Below, piece after piece: positions 49,405 to 58,556 of a DNA stretch of 64,000 bases. Below the pieces are notes generated by a model. That model searched no databases, had not been told where the DNA came from, and saw only the letters and a list, made by a program, of their open reading frames with translations. The stretch is taken from contig CDRNVI010000066.1 of the NCBI GenBank assembly GCA_977017575.1, forward strand, positions 1 through 64,000, given 5' to 3'. This DNA comes from Paramoeba atlantica. Taxonomy: Eukaryota; Discosea. Within the stretch, counting starts at the first letter, position 1, and each line of letters begins with the position of its first letter. The position numbers were made by a program, and so were the translations under genes.

Positions 49405-50917
49405 CACCCCCTCTCATAAATAATGATAATGATAATAACATTTTTTCCGAGAGAATATCATTATTATTATCATTATCATTATTTCTGAATGCAATAAGGG
49501 GAGATGAGAACAAAAATACATCTGTTTAGTAAGATACACTTAGTCTAAAACGGGGAAAAAACAAGACGAGATTAAAGAGATCACGGAAAAACCCTCAAGC
49601 CGACATGGAGGAGTAACGATAGAATGAAATATTTGCGATAATTTTTGAGTAATTGTCACGGCCCGAGGTGAAAATCTTTTTTCAATTACTGTCACCCCCC
49701 CTTTATACTTACACCGGTTTCGGTACTTTTGGAAGTATAAAGGGGGGTCTGACTTTCCTAAGTATAAAGGGGGGGTGACACTTAAGCGCAACCAGGTTTT
49801 GGCCTAACATTGCGCATAAGTAGCCGGGTCAAAAAAAGAGGTGAAAAAAAAATTTCGCGCCGCTTCGTGACGCGTGTTTAAATCATGAGTTATGTACGCG
49901 GGGTGCCCTGGGAAAAATGAGTTATAATTATATTTATTAAAATTAATTAAAGAAAATGGTAGTTGGTCGGCGTTAGTACCATCAGTGGAGGGGGTGCAGA
50001 CGGTACCTGTAGCTCGCTGTCGAACGGTGGCAACCAATCTCGATCGGTAACGACAGATCGCGACCGGTTGCGAACGCTGTAGGTATTTTTTCGAGGTTCG
50101 AAGGGTTTACCGATTCATTGGAAGATCAGTCGGACAGGGGGTGACGTGTGAGAGATAACTAGGGAGGAGGTACAGTACTTCGCTTGTATGGTTACTTATG
50201 CCCGCGAATGACCACATCACGAGGTAAGTGCCTTTTTCGCGAGCACCCGATCAATTGTAGGAAAAGAACGGACTTTTAAGAGCTTGGGTCCGAAATATAA
50301 ATTAAAGTTTAGTTTATCATGCACTTGTAGTGCAATTACCCACGTTATATTTACCCGCCCTACATCTAGGCGGTGCCGCACGCTGGTGCACTGATCATTT
50401 CAAAGGCGTACAGTACGTGGCAGGAGAGTTCCTCTGATGTACAGTACAGTATAGAATGCAAAGACTCGCCGTACAGATCGGCGGAGGTCAGTGTGGATCA
50501 GAGGAGATCGATGGAGATCATTTTTCAACGCCCAAAGGGACTGCCTGCAGACTCTCCATTTCAACAGCGGCGAAAATTGGTACAAAAATTCGTACCACAA
50601 AAAAAAATCGCGCCGCTTTGCGGCGCTGTTCTTCTGAACGATGCGTCAAAATTGCGCTTAAGTGGCCGGGTCAAACGGTTGCGCATAAGTAGGGGGGGAC
50701 AGTATCTCTACACACACCTCTAACGTTTTAAAGAAAAAAGTAGAAAATTGTTCAAAAAAAAAGATTGCGCCGCGAAGCGTTTTCGACCGGAAGTAAAGGT
50801 TTATAAAGGGGAGGTGCTGATTTTTCGTCTGGATGAAAACGGAAGTATAAAGGGGGGGTGACCCCCCTGAAGTATAAAGGGGGGGGATGACAGTATCATT
50901 ATTAATGAAAGGGGGTG
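49405..50917. mobile_element. TA-flanked outer element of a nested cluster
   Basis: The left end CACCCCCTCTCATAAATAAT followed by GATAATG and the inverted right end (read inward CACCCCCTTTCATTAATAAT) are flanked by TA (49403-49404 and 50918-50919). The left arm folds on itself (ATAATGATAATGATAATA against TATTATTATCATTATCATTA, about 49418-49486). Almost all of its length is the inserted element at 49689-50893. No coding frame. Confidence 0.7.
49689..50893. mobile_element. TA-flanked inner element with CTGT-C ends and AAGTATAAAGGGGGG repeats
   Basis: The left end CTGTCACCCCCCCTTTATAC and the right end read inward CTGTCATCCCCCCCTTTATAC are flanked by TA (49687-49688 and 50894-50895). AAGTATAAAGGGGGG recurs at 49733, 49758, 50843 and 50865. 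Within it lie two more solo ends flanked by TA: one ending at 50175 (AACTAGGGAGGAGGTACAG) and one ending at 50702 (CATAAGTAGGGGGGGACAG). It also holds an inverted copy of the composite repeat of 8738-9152 (49979-50110) and TTGCGC(A/T)TAAGT(A/G)GCCGGG units near 49810, 50652 and 50680. So several families have landed here. Confidence 0.7.
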
Positions 50918-51085
50918 TATTGCAAAAAGCATTAGTTGAAGCATAAAACTAGAGAACAAACTAGTTAACATTCTTTTCAGTTTTTTTGATGTCTTCTACG
51001 TCAAAGTACAAGAAATTCCTATTTACTAAATAGTACTTTGTATGCTTTTTTCGTATGATATTTCAGGCTATAGAAAATATGGGCC

Positions 51086-51347
51086 AAAGTAAAGGAATAT
51101 TGCATAAGTCAAGGAATATTGCATAAGTCAGGAAATATTGCGTAAGTCAGGAACCATTGAAATTAAAGCCCTCGCACTTCTGTCCTGCACCCGGTGAGGC
51201 CCCGGAGTTGCGAGAGGCCTCCATACCCCACAACTACCACCTTCCCCCCTATTTAGTGGGGGTCGCGCGAGCGACCCCTGATAAATGGGGGGAAGGTGGT
51301 AGTTGTGGGGTATTCCTTGACTTATGCAATATTCCTTGACTTTCCCC
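51086..51347. mobile_element. Inverted-repeat element with repeated ends and a large central palindrome
   Basis: The left end has GGAATATTGCATAAGTCA in tandem (two close copies and one diverged copy, 51093-51150). The right end has the same unit inverted (51313-51347). A palindrome occupies 51222-51313: ACCCCACAACTACCACCTTC and its inverted copy around a G/C-rich loop. There is no coding frame. It ends some 50 bp from the stop codon of the leucine-rich repeat gene. Confidence 0.7.
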
Positions 51348-51395
51348 AAAAATATGCACTCCTAAAACATGAAATCTTCTGATGCTTCTTCTACC

Positions 51396-52304
51396 TTACG
51401 GCACTGGTTGGTGTACCACACATTGGTCGAGCTCTATGCCGTTGTGTATTATACCGTGGTAGCCCTCGAACTTATTTCCTCTTAGGTCTATGCGCGTTTT
51501 CTTATGAACACCTCTTAGATCTACGAAGCCTGTAAGAGCATTATATCCCAAGTCTATGTTGATTCGTGGATAAGACAGAGACGTCACTTCCACTGCGCCT
51601 TCAAATGTATTCTTGCAAAGCTCCAATCTGGAGAGTTTTTTGGGTAGCCTCGTTAGATCTAGCGATCCTGACAGTAAATTAAGCCCAATCTCCAATTTCG
51701 TAAGGTGTTCTGGGAGCCTCGTGAGATCGATCGTTCCTTCAAATCTGTTTTTGGTGGCTAAAAGTCGTGAAAGCTGAAGGGGCAGAGAAGTAAGATCAGC
51801 GGGGCCATTGAACAAATTGTGATTGATATAAAGATCTATCATATCATGTGGGAGTGTAGTAAGATCGAAAGGCCCAGTAAACTGATTGGCGCATAGTAGT
51901 AAATGTTCAAGACACGGAGAAAGCAGATGAGTATGAATCTCCCCTCGGAGCTTCCCAGGCGTGTTTGGCCAACGCTGGCATCGAAAGCTCGTCACATGAG
52001 CAGGAAAGTGATTCCAGTCGAGAACTCCGGTAAGACTTGTGTCTTTAAAGTCGATTTTTGTTATTTCCTTGGCCTTGTTGCAAAAAATCCCCTTCCATTG
52101 ACATACATCGCGTTTCCAACTAGCAGGGGCGGAAGTAAGATTATGTACGAACAGCTTCATTGTCTCCTCATCACTAAGCAGAATATTCCTGACCTTTGCG
52201 CCGTATCTGCGACGTTTTGCAGGAGGTTGATCATCGGCGCTGTTTAAGTAAAGGAGACGTTTGATGGGAAAGAAGCCGATGCGAAGGGATGAAAACATGT
52301 GCAT
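51396..52304 (-). CDS. Leucine-rich repeat protein, 302 aa
   Basis: After a basic segment (PPAKRRRYGAKVR, about 30-42) comes WKRDVCQWKGIFCNKAKEI, like the cap of plant-type repeats. About seven repeats of 22-23 residues follow to residue 290, built on the pattern NxFxGxxDLTxLPxxLxxLxL (for example RFEGTIDLTRLPEHLTKLEI). Repeats of this DLTxLP style are common in large protein families of kinetoplastids and some other protists. There is no signal peptide or membrane anchor. It probably binds another protein; the partner is unknown. A repeat element lies 50 bp past its stop. ATG at 52304. Confidence 0.8.
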   Translation of the reverse strand: MHMFSSLRIGFFPIKRLLYLNSADDQPPAKRRRYGAKVRNILLSDEETMKLFVHNLTSAPASWKRDVCQWKGIFCNKAKEITKIDFKDTSLTGVLDWNHFPAHVTSFRCQRWPNTPGKLRGEIHTHLLSPCLEHLLLCANQFTGPFDLTTLPHDMIDLYINHNLFNGPADLTSLPLQLSRLLATKNRFEGTIDLTRLPEHLTKLEIGLNLLSGSLDLTRLPKKLSRLELCKNTFEGAVEVTSLSYPRINIDLGYNALTGFVDLRGVHKKTRIDLRGNKFEGYHGIIHNGIELDQCVVHQPVP

Positions 52305-52597
52305 AAGATATTACACAGCGTTATTGTTTTCATAAAATTTGGCACTTAAAATACTAGAAGTAGTAGCAAAATAAAAAACTCCGAGAAACTTTTTTTAAAA
52401 ACCGTTTTTACGAGAACGATTGAAGCCTCGAGAAAAATGAGGTCCTCCGCTTACCTTACGAATTCAAAGTTCGTACAAGTCGAATAAAGGTGAATCAGAA
52501 ATCCTTTGAAGAAAGAAAAATTATATCGTAACGTAAAATGATCGTCTAGAAAAGGACCTACTGTATGTAGGTCTATAAGCAGTACGTTGGTTGTGCT

Positions 52598-53257
52598 CTA
52601 CGTGCTGAATACGTCACAAGAATTAATGAACTGCTTGCCCAAAGCCTTCTCCACATTGAACAAGCCAATCGGAATGTGTGGAAGTGAGATATCAAGTAGT
52701 CTCCAGCGACCAGCTACGTGTAAAAGATCGTAGATGAACGTATCCATGTAATATTCATCGTCGATACTTTCGAATTTCTGTGTAATCGTGCGTTCCTCAG
52801 ATTCGACAGGTTTCATACTCACTCTTAAAGGGCGGAAATCTTTTAGAAATGGAGAAAGAATTTCCCAACAGTCGACAGCTCCACAAGCTAGCCTCACGTA
52901 AACTGCTGACAAAGCGGTCACGTATTTAAAATGAGGCTGTCGGAGACATTCTAAAACGATTTCTGGCTCAGGTTGAAGCTGTACTAATTTAGCTAAGTAA
53001 AGCTGGGCAGGTGACAAAACGGATTGTGGTGCTCCATAGCAAGTGATTTCTTGTACATTTCGTACTGCGTTTTCAAGCCATTCGCACTCATTCCACAATC
53101 GCATACGCCTCCAAGAGAAGCAGGACAAGAGACGTGCCCGAAATGTGGCTGGAAGGAGGTTCCATGGTTGGCCACTGCGACAAACAAATGAAGGTGCAGA
53201 GGTTGTACCGACGTCCTCAGCGTGCTCAGCCCTCTCTGATGACAGTGATTTTTTCAT
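52598..53257 (-). CDS. PRP38: Pre-mRNA splicing factor PRP38
   Basis: PRP38 joins the tri-snRNP and is needed to activate the spliceosome. The 219-residue protein has the conserved core: LQPEPEIVLECLRQPHFKYV, then ALSAVYVRLACGAVDCWEIL, FLKDFRPLR, MDTFIYDLLHVAGRWRLLDI and SLPHIP, in the same order as human PRPF38A. The N-terminal 50 residues (WNLLPATFRARLLSCFSWRR) differ from the usual start. The Arg/Ser-rich tail of animal versions is absent. ATG at 53257 directly follows GATGTAG, consistent with a trans-splice acceptor. Confidence 0.88.
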   Translation of the reverse strand: MKKSLSSERAEHAEDVGTTSAPSFVCRSGQPWNLLPATFRARLLSCFSWRRMRLWNECEWLENAVRNVQEITCYGAPQSVLSPAQLYLAKLVQLQPEPEIVLECLRQPHFKYVTALSAVYVRLACGAVDCWEILSPFLKDFRPLRVSMKPVESEERTITQKFESIDDEYYMDTFIYDLLHVAGRWRLLDISLPHIPIGLFNVEKALGKQFINSCDVFST

Positions 53258-53612
53258 CTACATCGAATTAGTCGCAAACATTTTCAAACGTGTGCTTCTC
53301 GATGAAGGCATGCAGAATTTTAGATTTCTTTTTGAAATTTTCATAAAACTTCGAGACTTTTGGTTTATCATTTTTTAGTTTTAATAACATTATAATATTC
53401 TTCGATATATATGATATGTATCCATATGTGATATATGATATATATCTGTATATAAGCAATTTGAAAGACAAAAACAAGGTACATGCAAAATGACAGTAAT
53501 TCGCTACGAATTTCAGATTTCTGTGTCTCGCTCGTTTCTTTTGCTGACGATCAGGTAGAAGTAGGAAAGCGAAAATTCGTATTTTTCTCTTTATTTGAAT
53601 TTCAGTATTTTC
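53258..53612. other. Spacer with an AT-rich palindromic tract
   Basis: At about 53399-53452, GATATATATGATATGTATCC is followed by ATATGTGATATATGATATATATC, an imperfect palindrome. No gene. Confidence 0.5.
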
Positions 53613-54428
53613 TTAGTAATCGTGTGAAGGCAACCACAGGCCCTTCGTATTGGAAATTTTATGTTCGCAAAGATCACAGTATAATTTGTTGGAATGAGTA
53701 ATCATCTGAAGCGTAAAGTTGCTATCGTAGAATTTACCCTCACGTATCAAAGCGTTTTTCGGCTTACCATCGATTGTTTTGTAGTTAATAAACCATGATT
53801 TTATTGCTTCCAATTCATCACGTGAAACGGTACGTAATATATCACTGGCTTCTGTATCGCACGGGATGGCCCTAGCAATCACTTTCCAATCCATCTCGTT
53901 CTCGTCAATCAACCCAATACTACCGATAATTCGTATTTTTCGAATTTCTCCAACCGCCATAGGGGTTTCAGATAATTCAACTACGTCAACGGGGTCTCCA
54001 TCACCATGTAACCCCTCAAAAGTATACGGTCCTAGCGAAGTCGCGTCACATCCTTCCCAAGTCTGCGGCAGACTTCCGTAATTAAAAGGAATTCCTTGAT
54101 TTTGATATCGAAGATAACGTAGGGCTCCTTTCTTGGTATCTTGTCGAATAGGATTTAGTGGCTCCTGGGTTCGTATTTCGTATTTCGCATAAGAACCTTT
54201 CGGTATTTCGTTCACAAACTGCAGAGTTGGATTGCTGCTAAATTTAGAACCAGGGAAGAGCAGGTTGATATCGTGCCACGGAGATATACGTCTCAAAAAT
54301 TGTATCCGACAATCATGTGTTCCAAGTTGACTACATTCAGTGAACACTTTACTATGATGTTGTCTTGTAGAATGTGCGAAGATGTTGTAGCACAGCGAAA
54401 AAGACCTATTTTTGGCAAACGCGGGCAT
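53613..54428 (-). CDS. PPA: Soluble (family I) inorganic pyrophosphatase
   Basis: The enzyme hydrolyses pyrophosphate to phosphate. All main active-site elements are present: EIPKGSYAKYEI (74-85), FNYGSLPQTWE (115-125), DGDPVDVVEL with Asp143, Asp145 and Asp148, LIDENEMDWKVIARA with Asp175 and Asp180, and the WFINYKTIDGKPKN block (212-225). The first 60 residues (AFAKNRSFSLCYNIFAHSTR) are an extension that could be a mitochondrial or other targeting sequence. 271 residues in total. ATG at 54428. The C-terminal 50 residues are unusual for the family. Confidence 0.94.
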   Translation of the reverse strand: MPAFAKNRSFSLCYNIFAHSTRQHHSKVFTECSQLGTHDCRIQFLRRISPWHDINLLFPGSKFSSNPTLQFVNEIPKGSYAKYEIRTQEPLNPIRQDTKKGALRYLRYQNQGIPFNYGSLPQTWEGCDATSLGPYTFEGLHGDGDPVDVVELSETPMAVGEIRKIRIIGSIGLIDENEMDWKVIARAIPCDTEASDILRTVSRDELEAIKSWFINYKTIDGKPKNALIREGKFYDSNFTLQMITHSNKLYCDLCEHKISNTKGLWLPSHDY

Positions 54429-54710
54429 GAAAAATGAGTTTTAACAAAGACTGACTTTCTGCAATTCTATTTATAACAACATTATTTTCTATTTTCTGCA
54501 GAATAAGCTTAGTTTATTTCTATCTTAATTAGAAAGAAACATTTCTTTTACTCTCCCCTATTCTAACTTTTCCGGGTGCTAACAAAATGCAACGCTAAGA
54601 AGGGTGTACCGGGGCAACACTAGGATATGGGGTAGTATTTTGATAAATATGGCTACAAACGCTGTGATGAATGATTAAAGTTGGTTTTACTTTTTTTAGA
54701 GCTTTAGAGA

Positions 54711-56852
54711 TTATGAAAGTTCGAGCGCGTGAATATCCTCTTGTGTATACTCGACTCGACAGGAAAGAACAGTAATGATTTCCCACGAGGTAAGCTTCCA
54801 TTTTTGCACGCCTCGTATAACACTCAGGACATCCGGAAGCTTTTGCGTGTTTAGTAAGGAAAGCTGTTGGAAACACTTACCAAACTGATCTCGCACAGGT
54901 GTGGAAGACAAACTTGATAGAAATAATATGAGGTCGTTCAGATCTCTTTCAAGCTGCACAGCGCCAACTCCGTTACATCTCTTTTCCAAAAGAATTTGCT
55001 CCATCGAGCGAGCTGCAACGGAAGACAATTGATACAAAAAAGCAGAAAAAAGTGTCTCCCGCATTAATTTACGATAAGGAGTAAAAAATCGAGACCACGC
55101 CTGAATCGTGCTTTTGACCCACGCGCTAATAGAAATCTGTGGTTTAGCAATTTCGTACGTGTATTCCATAATTTCGAAGAACCCTCCATGAAGAAAAGTT
55201 TCTGAAACATGAGCTGCAAGTTGATGAGCGAATTTATGGACAATTTCAAAAGAAACATTGCCGAGCAGCTTCAGCTCGTTAGCGATTTCTCTGCACATGA
55301 GAAATTGGGACGCCTCTAAGTCACGTTTCGTGCATTCAATAATAACATTTTCGTGAAGTTTTGCTAAATAGTCTGCAGCTTGGACGCCTATATTAGCCCA
55401 TTGCATACGCTTGATGATACTGTTCGAGAGAGCTTGCTCATCAGTAGGCTCCGTATAACCCAACCATGAAGTTCCTTCGTTCTCATTTGCCGCTGGAATC
55501 TCGTCCAACATACGTTTAATATGTCCCAGAAAAGTTTCTCGTAAAAAATCAATCATGATATTCAAAGAGCTGCAGATCATCAGAGGAGTTCCTCGCCTTA
55601 TCGCTCTAGTGATGCTAACCCTTACTACATAACTCACATCATCAAGGAAGACTTTTGCCAGTGCTTCATCAGTGGTAGAAGTCTCTCGAAATAGAAGAGA
55701 GTTATACTCGCTTTGCACGGATAAAAAAAGAGCGACAAGATTTTGCAACACATCCTGTAATGGCTGATTAAAAGCCAATATCACGTCTTCACTATTCTCC
55801 CTGTTCGAAACGCTAGTACAACACTTCGTTATGTATCTTATGTAACGGTGACAGAATTCTACGCACTGAGATAACGCTTCCAGCTGACGATCGAACAGCT
55901 GTAGGTCGCTTTCACCTGAAGGAAGCGTCGTCCTCGGTTGTAAAATAGAGCTTCGCATTTCTTGCATTAGATTTCTACTAAACTCCGAACAAAAGGCTGT
56001 TATTTCCTCGATAAGAACCCTGAAATGCTTTCGGAATGACAACGAGCAACTATCCGAAAAGTCAATATTCGACACATTGGACACATCAACAGAAAGTGTT
56101 GTTTCGATGTGTGTTGGTAAGTTTTGGTCATCATCAAGGTGTTTCATCAATTCTCCTGTTTGTTTAACTTCGTTAAGAGATAATAAAAAAGCCCTCGAAA
56201 TTAGCTCTATTTCGCGAAACACAATATGTTTGGACGAGTCAGAAACCCGATCTTGGGAGCCATTATCAGGTTTGACCTGTTCTTTTATTCTACGAACGGC
56301 TCGATTAATACATCTCTGCGTAACCTCTAGTCGGAGACCACACATGACCCACCGATTTGCATGCCGTAGAAATTCAACGTCATCGAAGGTAAACTCACAG
56401 ATATTTATCTGCACCTCAGACTTAACTTTCTCTAAAATATCAGAAAAATGTTTCAAGCAGTCACTTCCGTAGATTTCGAGAGCATGCGGAATGTCTATCA
56501 TCTTTTTACAATGATGCACCATCAGCGCTGCCACATCAATATCATTGTCGTCGATTGCCTCAACAGCTGTTCGCAAGTTGCTTTCGAAGCACTTTCTTTT
56601 CTCGACAATCTCTTCTAGAAGCTGTAGCCGCTGACACTTGACCTGTGTTTGTCGAATGTCATCACAAAGTCTTCCGACTCCTTGAGCTTTCGATAGGACC
56701 TTTTGTAACAATTTTCTCCAAACGAAACTTGCATTTCCACTTGACGCATTGTAAATATCTCGAGATACGTTTTGTACAGGGTCAGAATTAGAGTTTTCAG
56801 TGCCCTTCTCGTTTCTCGGAGGATTTACGTTATTTTCATACTTGTCCCCCAT
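54711..56852 (-). CDS. COG4: Conserved oligomeric Golgi complex subunit 4
   Basis: COG tethers vesicles for retrograde traffic in the Golgi. The protein is a helical CATCHR-type rod: a coiled N-terminal region (VKCQRLQLLEEIVEKRKCFE, then TAVEAIDDNDIDVAALMVHHC) as in COG4. The C-terminal domain has CNGVGAVQLERDLNDLILFL, RDQFGKCFQQLSLLNTQKLP and WKLTSWEIITVLSCRVEYTQ, which matches the COG4 ending (ELRSLIAYL, IRDKFARL, WRLTPAEVRQVLALR). 713 residues against 785 in human. ATG at 56852. Confidence 0.85.
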   Translation of the reverse strand: MGDKYENNVNPPRNEKGTENSNSDPVQNVSRDIYNASSGNASFVWRKLLQKVLSKAQGVGRLCDDIRQTQVKCQRLQLLEEIVEKRKCFESNLRTAVEAIDDNDIDVAALMVHHCKKMIDIPHALEIYGSDCLKHFSDILEKVKSEVQINICEFTFDDVEFLRHANRWVMCGLRLEVTQRCINRAVRRIKEQVKPDNGSQDRVSDSSKHIVFREIELISRAFLLSLNEVKQTGELMKHLDDDQNLPTHIETTLSVDVSNVSNIDFSDSCSLSFRKHFRVLIEEITAFCSEFSRNLMQEMRSSILQPRTTLPSGESDLQLFDRQLEALSQCVEFCHRYIRYITKCCTSVSNRENSEDVILAFNQPLQDVLQNLVALFLSVQSEYNSLLFRETSTTDEALAKVFLDDVSYVVRVSITRAIRRGTPLMICSSLNIMIDFLRETFLGHIKRMLDEIPAANENEGTSWLGYTEPTDEQALSNSIIKRMQWANIGVQAADYLAKLHENVIIECTKRDLEASQFLMCREIANELKLLGNVSFEIVHKFAHQLAAHVSETFLHGGFFEIMEYTYEIAKPQISISAWVKSTIQAWSRFFTPYRKLMRETLFSAFLYQLSSVAARSMEQILLEKRCNGVGAVQLERDLNDLILFLSSLSSTPVRDQFGKCFQQLSLLNTQKLPDVLSVIRGVQKWKLTSWEIITVLSCRVEYTQEDIHALELS

Positions 56853-57170
56853 GTTTTAACTTTATGTCACTTTCCCACAGTTCTTCATTTTAGGAAGAAC
56901 GTTCACATTAGAAAAAAACGTAGCCGAAGTTATTTTAAAACTACTGTAATGTATTTGCAACTAAAGCTTTAATCTTTTTTAATAACTTTCTTTAATAACT
57001 TTCGCAACTATAGTCATTTTCATTTTTATTTGGCTTTTATTAGTCGTTAGTTGCGCAAAAGGTGCTTTATGATTCGAATTTCATCAGACCTTTTAACAAG
57101 TTGACTACCGAACTCGGGTATATAGGAGAAGCGAAAGTCGCACACGACGTACTAGAATAGAAAATGACTT
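56853..57170. other. Spacer, nothing recognised
   Basis: About 318 AT-rich bases. TCTTTTTTAATAACTTTCTTTAATAACTTT shows a short direct duplication near 56971-57003. No gene. Confidence 0.4.
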
Positions 57171-58112
57171 TTATATGTCGCGCAGCGTGCGTCTTCGGCG
57201 AGTGTGTGATGGACGCACCGGAGTATACTCCTCAAGAGTATCTAATGGGTTCTCCGCCTCATCTCGTCTTCTGGAGGGTTGAGTTTCATCTTGCAGCCTA
57301 TCTCCAGAATGTCCAGTCGGTCGAGATGCAGAGTCCGTTAGTACTCCTTCAGATGTTGTTGCGCGTGTAGACACAACTCTGGAGCCTTCGTATTCAGTAC
57401 TGGTTCGTATTGGAGTAACCAGTGATGAATCAACTGTTTTCGTAGCACTTGTCCCAAGATCTTCAAAATCTGTGGCACGAGTCGTTCCCAAAGTATAGCC
57501 GGTTGTAGGAGAAAGATCAGTAAAAGTAGAACTCCTCTCGGATGACGTCTCCAGGTTTTTATGGTACATCAACTCAAAGTCGGCGCCATCATCCAATATT
57601 CGAAGCATTATCGGGCGTAGTCGACGAAATTCCGAGGCAATGAGGTTTGTAACGCGAACTCCAGGAGTGATAATTCCAGAGGTGCGAAAAATTTCAAGAT
57701 CTCTCAACACCTTTGTCCACCGATGAATAAGAATCTCCCCAACGAGCTTACCAATCAGGTCGGCGCGATCCGAGCCGAAATCCTCCTCGCACTCGTTAAG
57801 TAACATCGAGGTAATCTCTGTGGCGTAATGTGGGAGCGCATAGAAGCTGTCATTATTCTTTTCGTATCGCAATACAATTTGAAGTGAATCAATCCCAAGC
57901 CATGCTGGAGGACGAATTATGCAAACCTTTGATTTCCGAAGCAGAAGCGCTAGCCACAGAGGTACCGACGTCTCGTGATGCAGTCTAAAAGGACCAAAAT
58001 TGCCACTCAAGAGCGAAATAGAGTCAAGAGTAAATAGAGGCATGATTGTGACTAGCTCTTGTTGAGCAAGAAATGCACAGTACTCTGCATTAAGGGTCCG
58101 TGATGGAAACAT
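57171..58112 (-). CDS. PSF2: DNA replication complex GINS subunit PSF2
   Basis: PSF2 is one of four GINS subunits that join MCM2-7 and CDC45 into the replicative helicase. Residues 8-175 match the family: EYCAFLAQQELVTIMPLF, LLSGNFGPFRLHHETSVPLW, LALLLRKSKVCIIRPPAWL, then LRYEKNNDSFYALPHYATEI and LLNECEEDF. A C-terminal extension of about 130 residues (TSATKTVDSSL, ending HTRRRRTLRDI) is Ser/Thr-rich and disordered, with a basic end that may act as a nuclear signal; the usual protein is about 185-200 residues. ATG at 58112. Confidence 0.88.
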   Translation of the reverse strand: MFPSRTLNAEYCAFLAQQELVTIMPLFTLDSISLLSGNFGPFRLHHETSVPLWLALLLRKSKVCIIRPPAWLGIDSLQIVLRYEKNNDSFYALPHYATEITSMLLNECEEDFGSDRADLIGKLVGEILIHRWTKVLRDLEIFRTSGIITPGVRVTNLIASEFRRLRPIMLRILDDGADFELMYHKNLETSSERSSTFTDLSPTTGYTLGTTRATDFEDLGTSATKTVDSSLVTPIRTSTEYEGSRVVSTRATTSEGVLTDSASRPTGHSGDRLQDETQPSRRRDEAENPLDTLEEYTPVRPSHTRRRRTLRDI

Positions 58113-58556
58113 GCTATATACAGCTGTTATTTTCCTTCTACTATTTAAACTGGTAAGTTGTAGTAATACAATCTATCTCACTAATGCATTTCGCTGCACA
58201 AATAGTACGAACATTTTCCACATTATGCATATCCATGTACTCGTAGATCCGCAAAAGGTAGGTACTAGTGTATCTTGATTAATCTCCGAAAAACCATCGT
58301 AAAGTTGAAAATATGTCTTCTTCGTACATGTAGAAATTCGACATTAAACCGACCCGTGCGTCAATTTGAAGAAATTTTAGAACTTTACAGAGTAACAAAT
58401 ACTTAAAATTTGTGCATTCGTAAAATTTAAGGAAATAACCTGGCCGACGTCCATAAAATAATGATTTAGGACTGAAATCAAATTACAGCAAAAAGAACAA
58501 TTTCTTGTACTGGGAGCCGAAGTTAAACATTTTTTAAGAATACGAGCAAAAATTAT
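58113..58556. other. Spacer, nothing recognised
   Basis: A 444-bp AT-rich stretch with no gene, repeat or RNA structure noticed. Confidence 0.4.
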
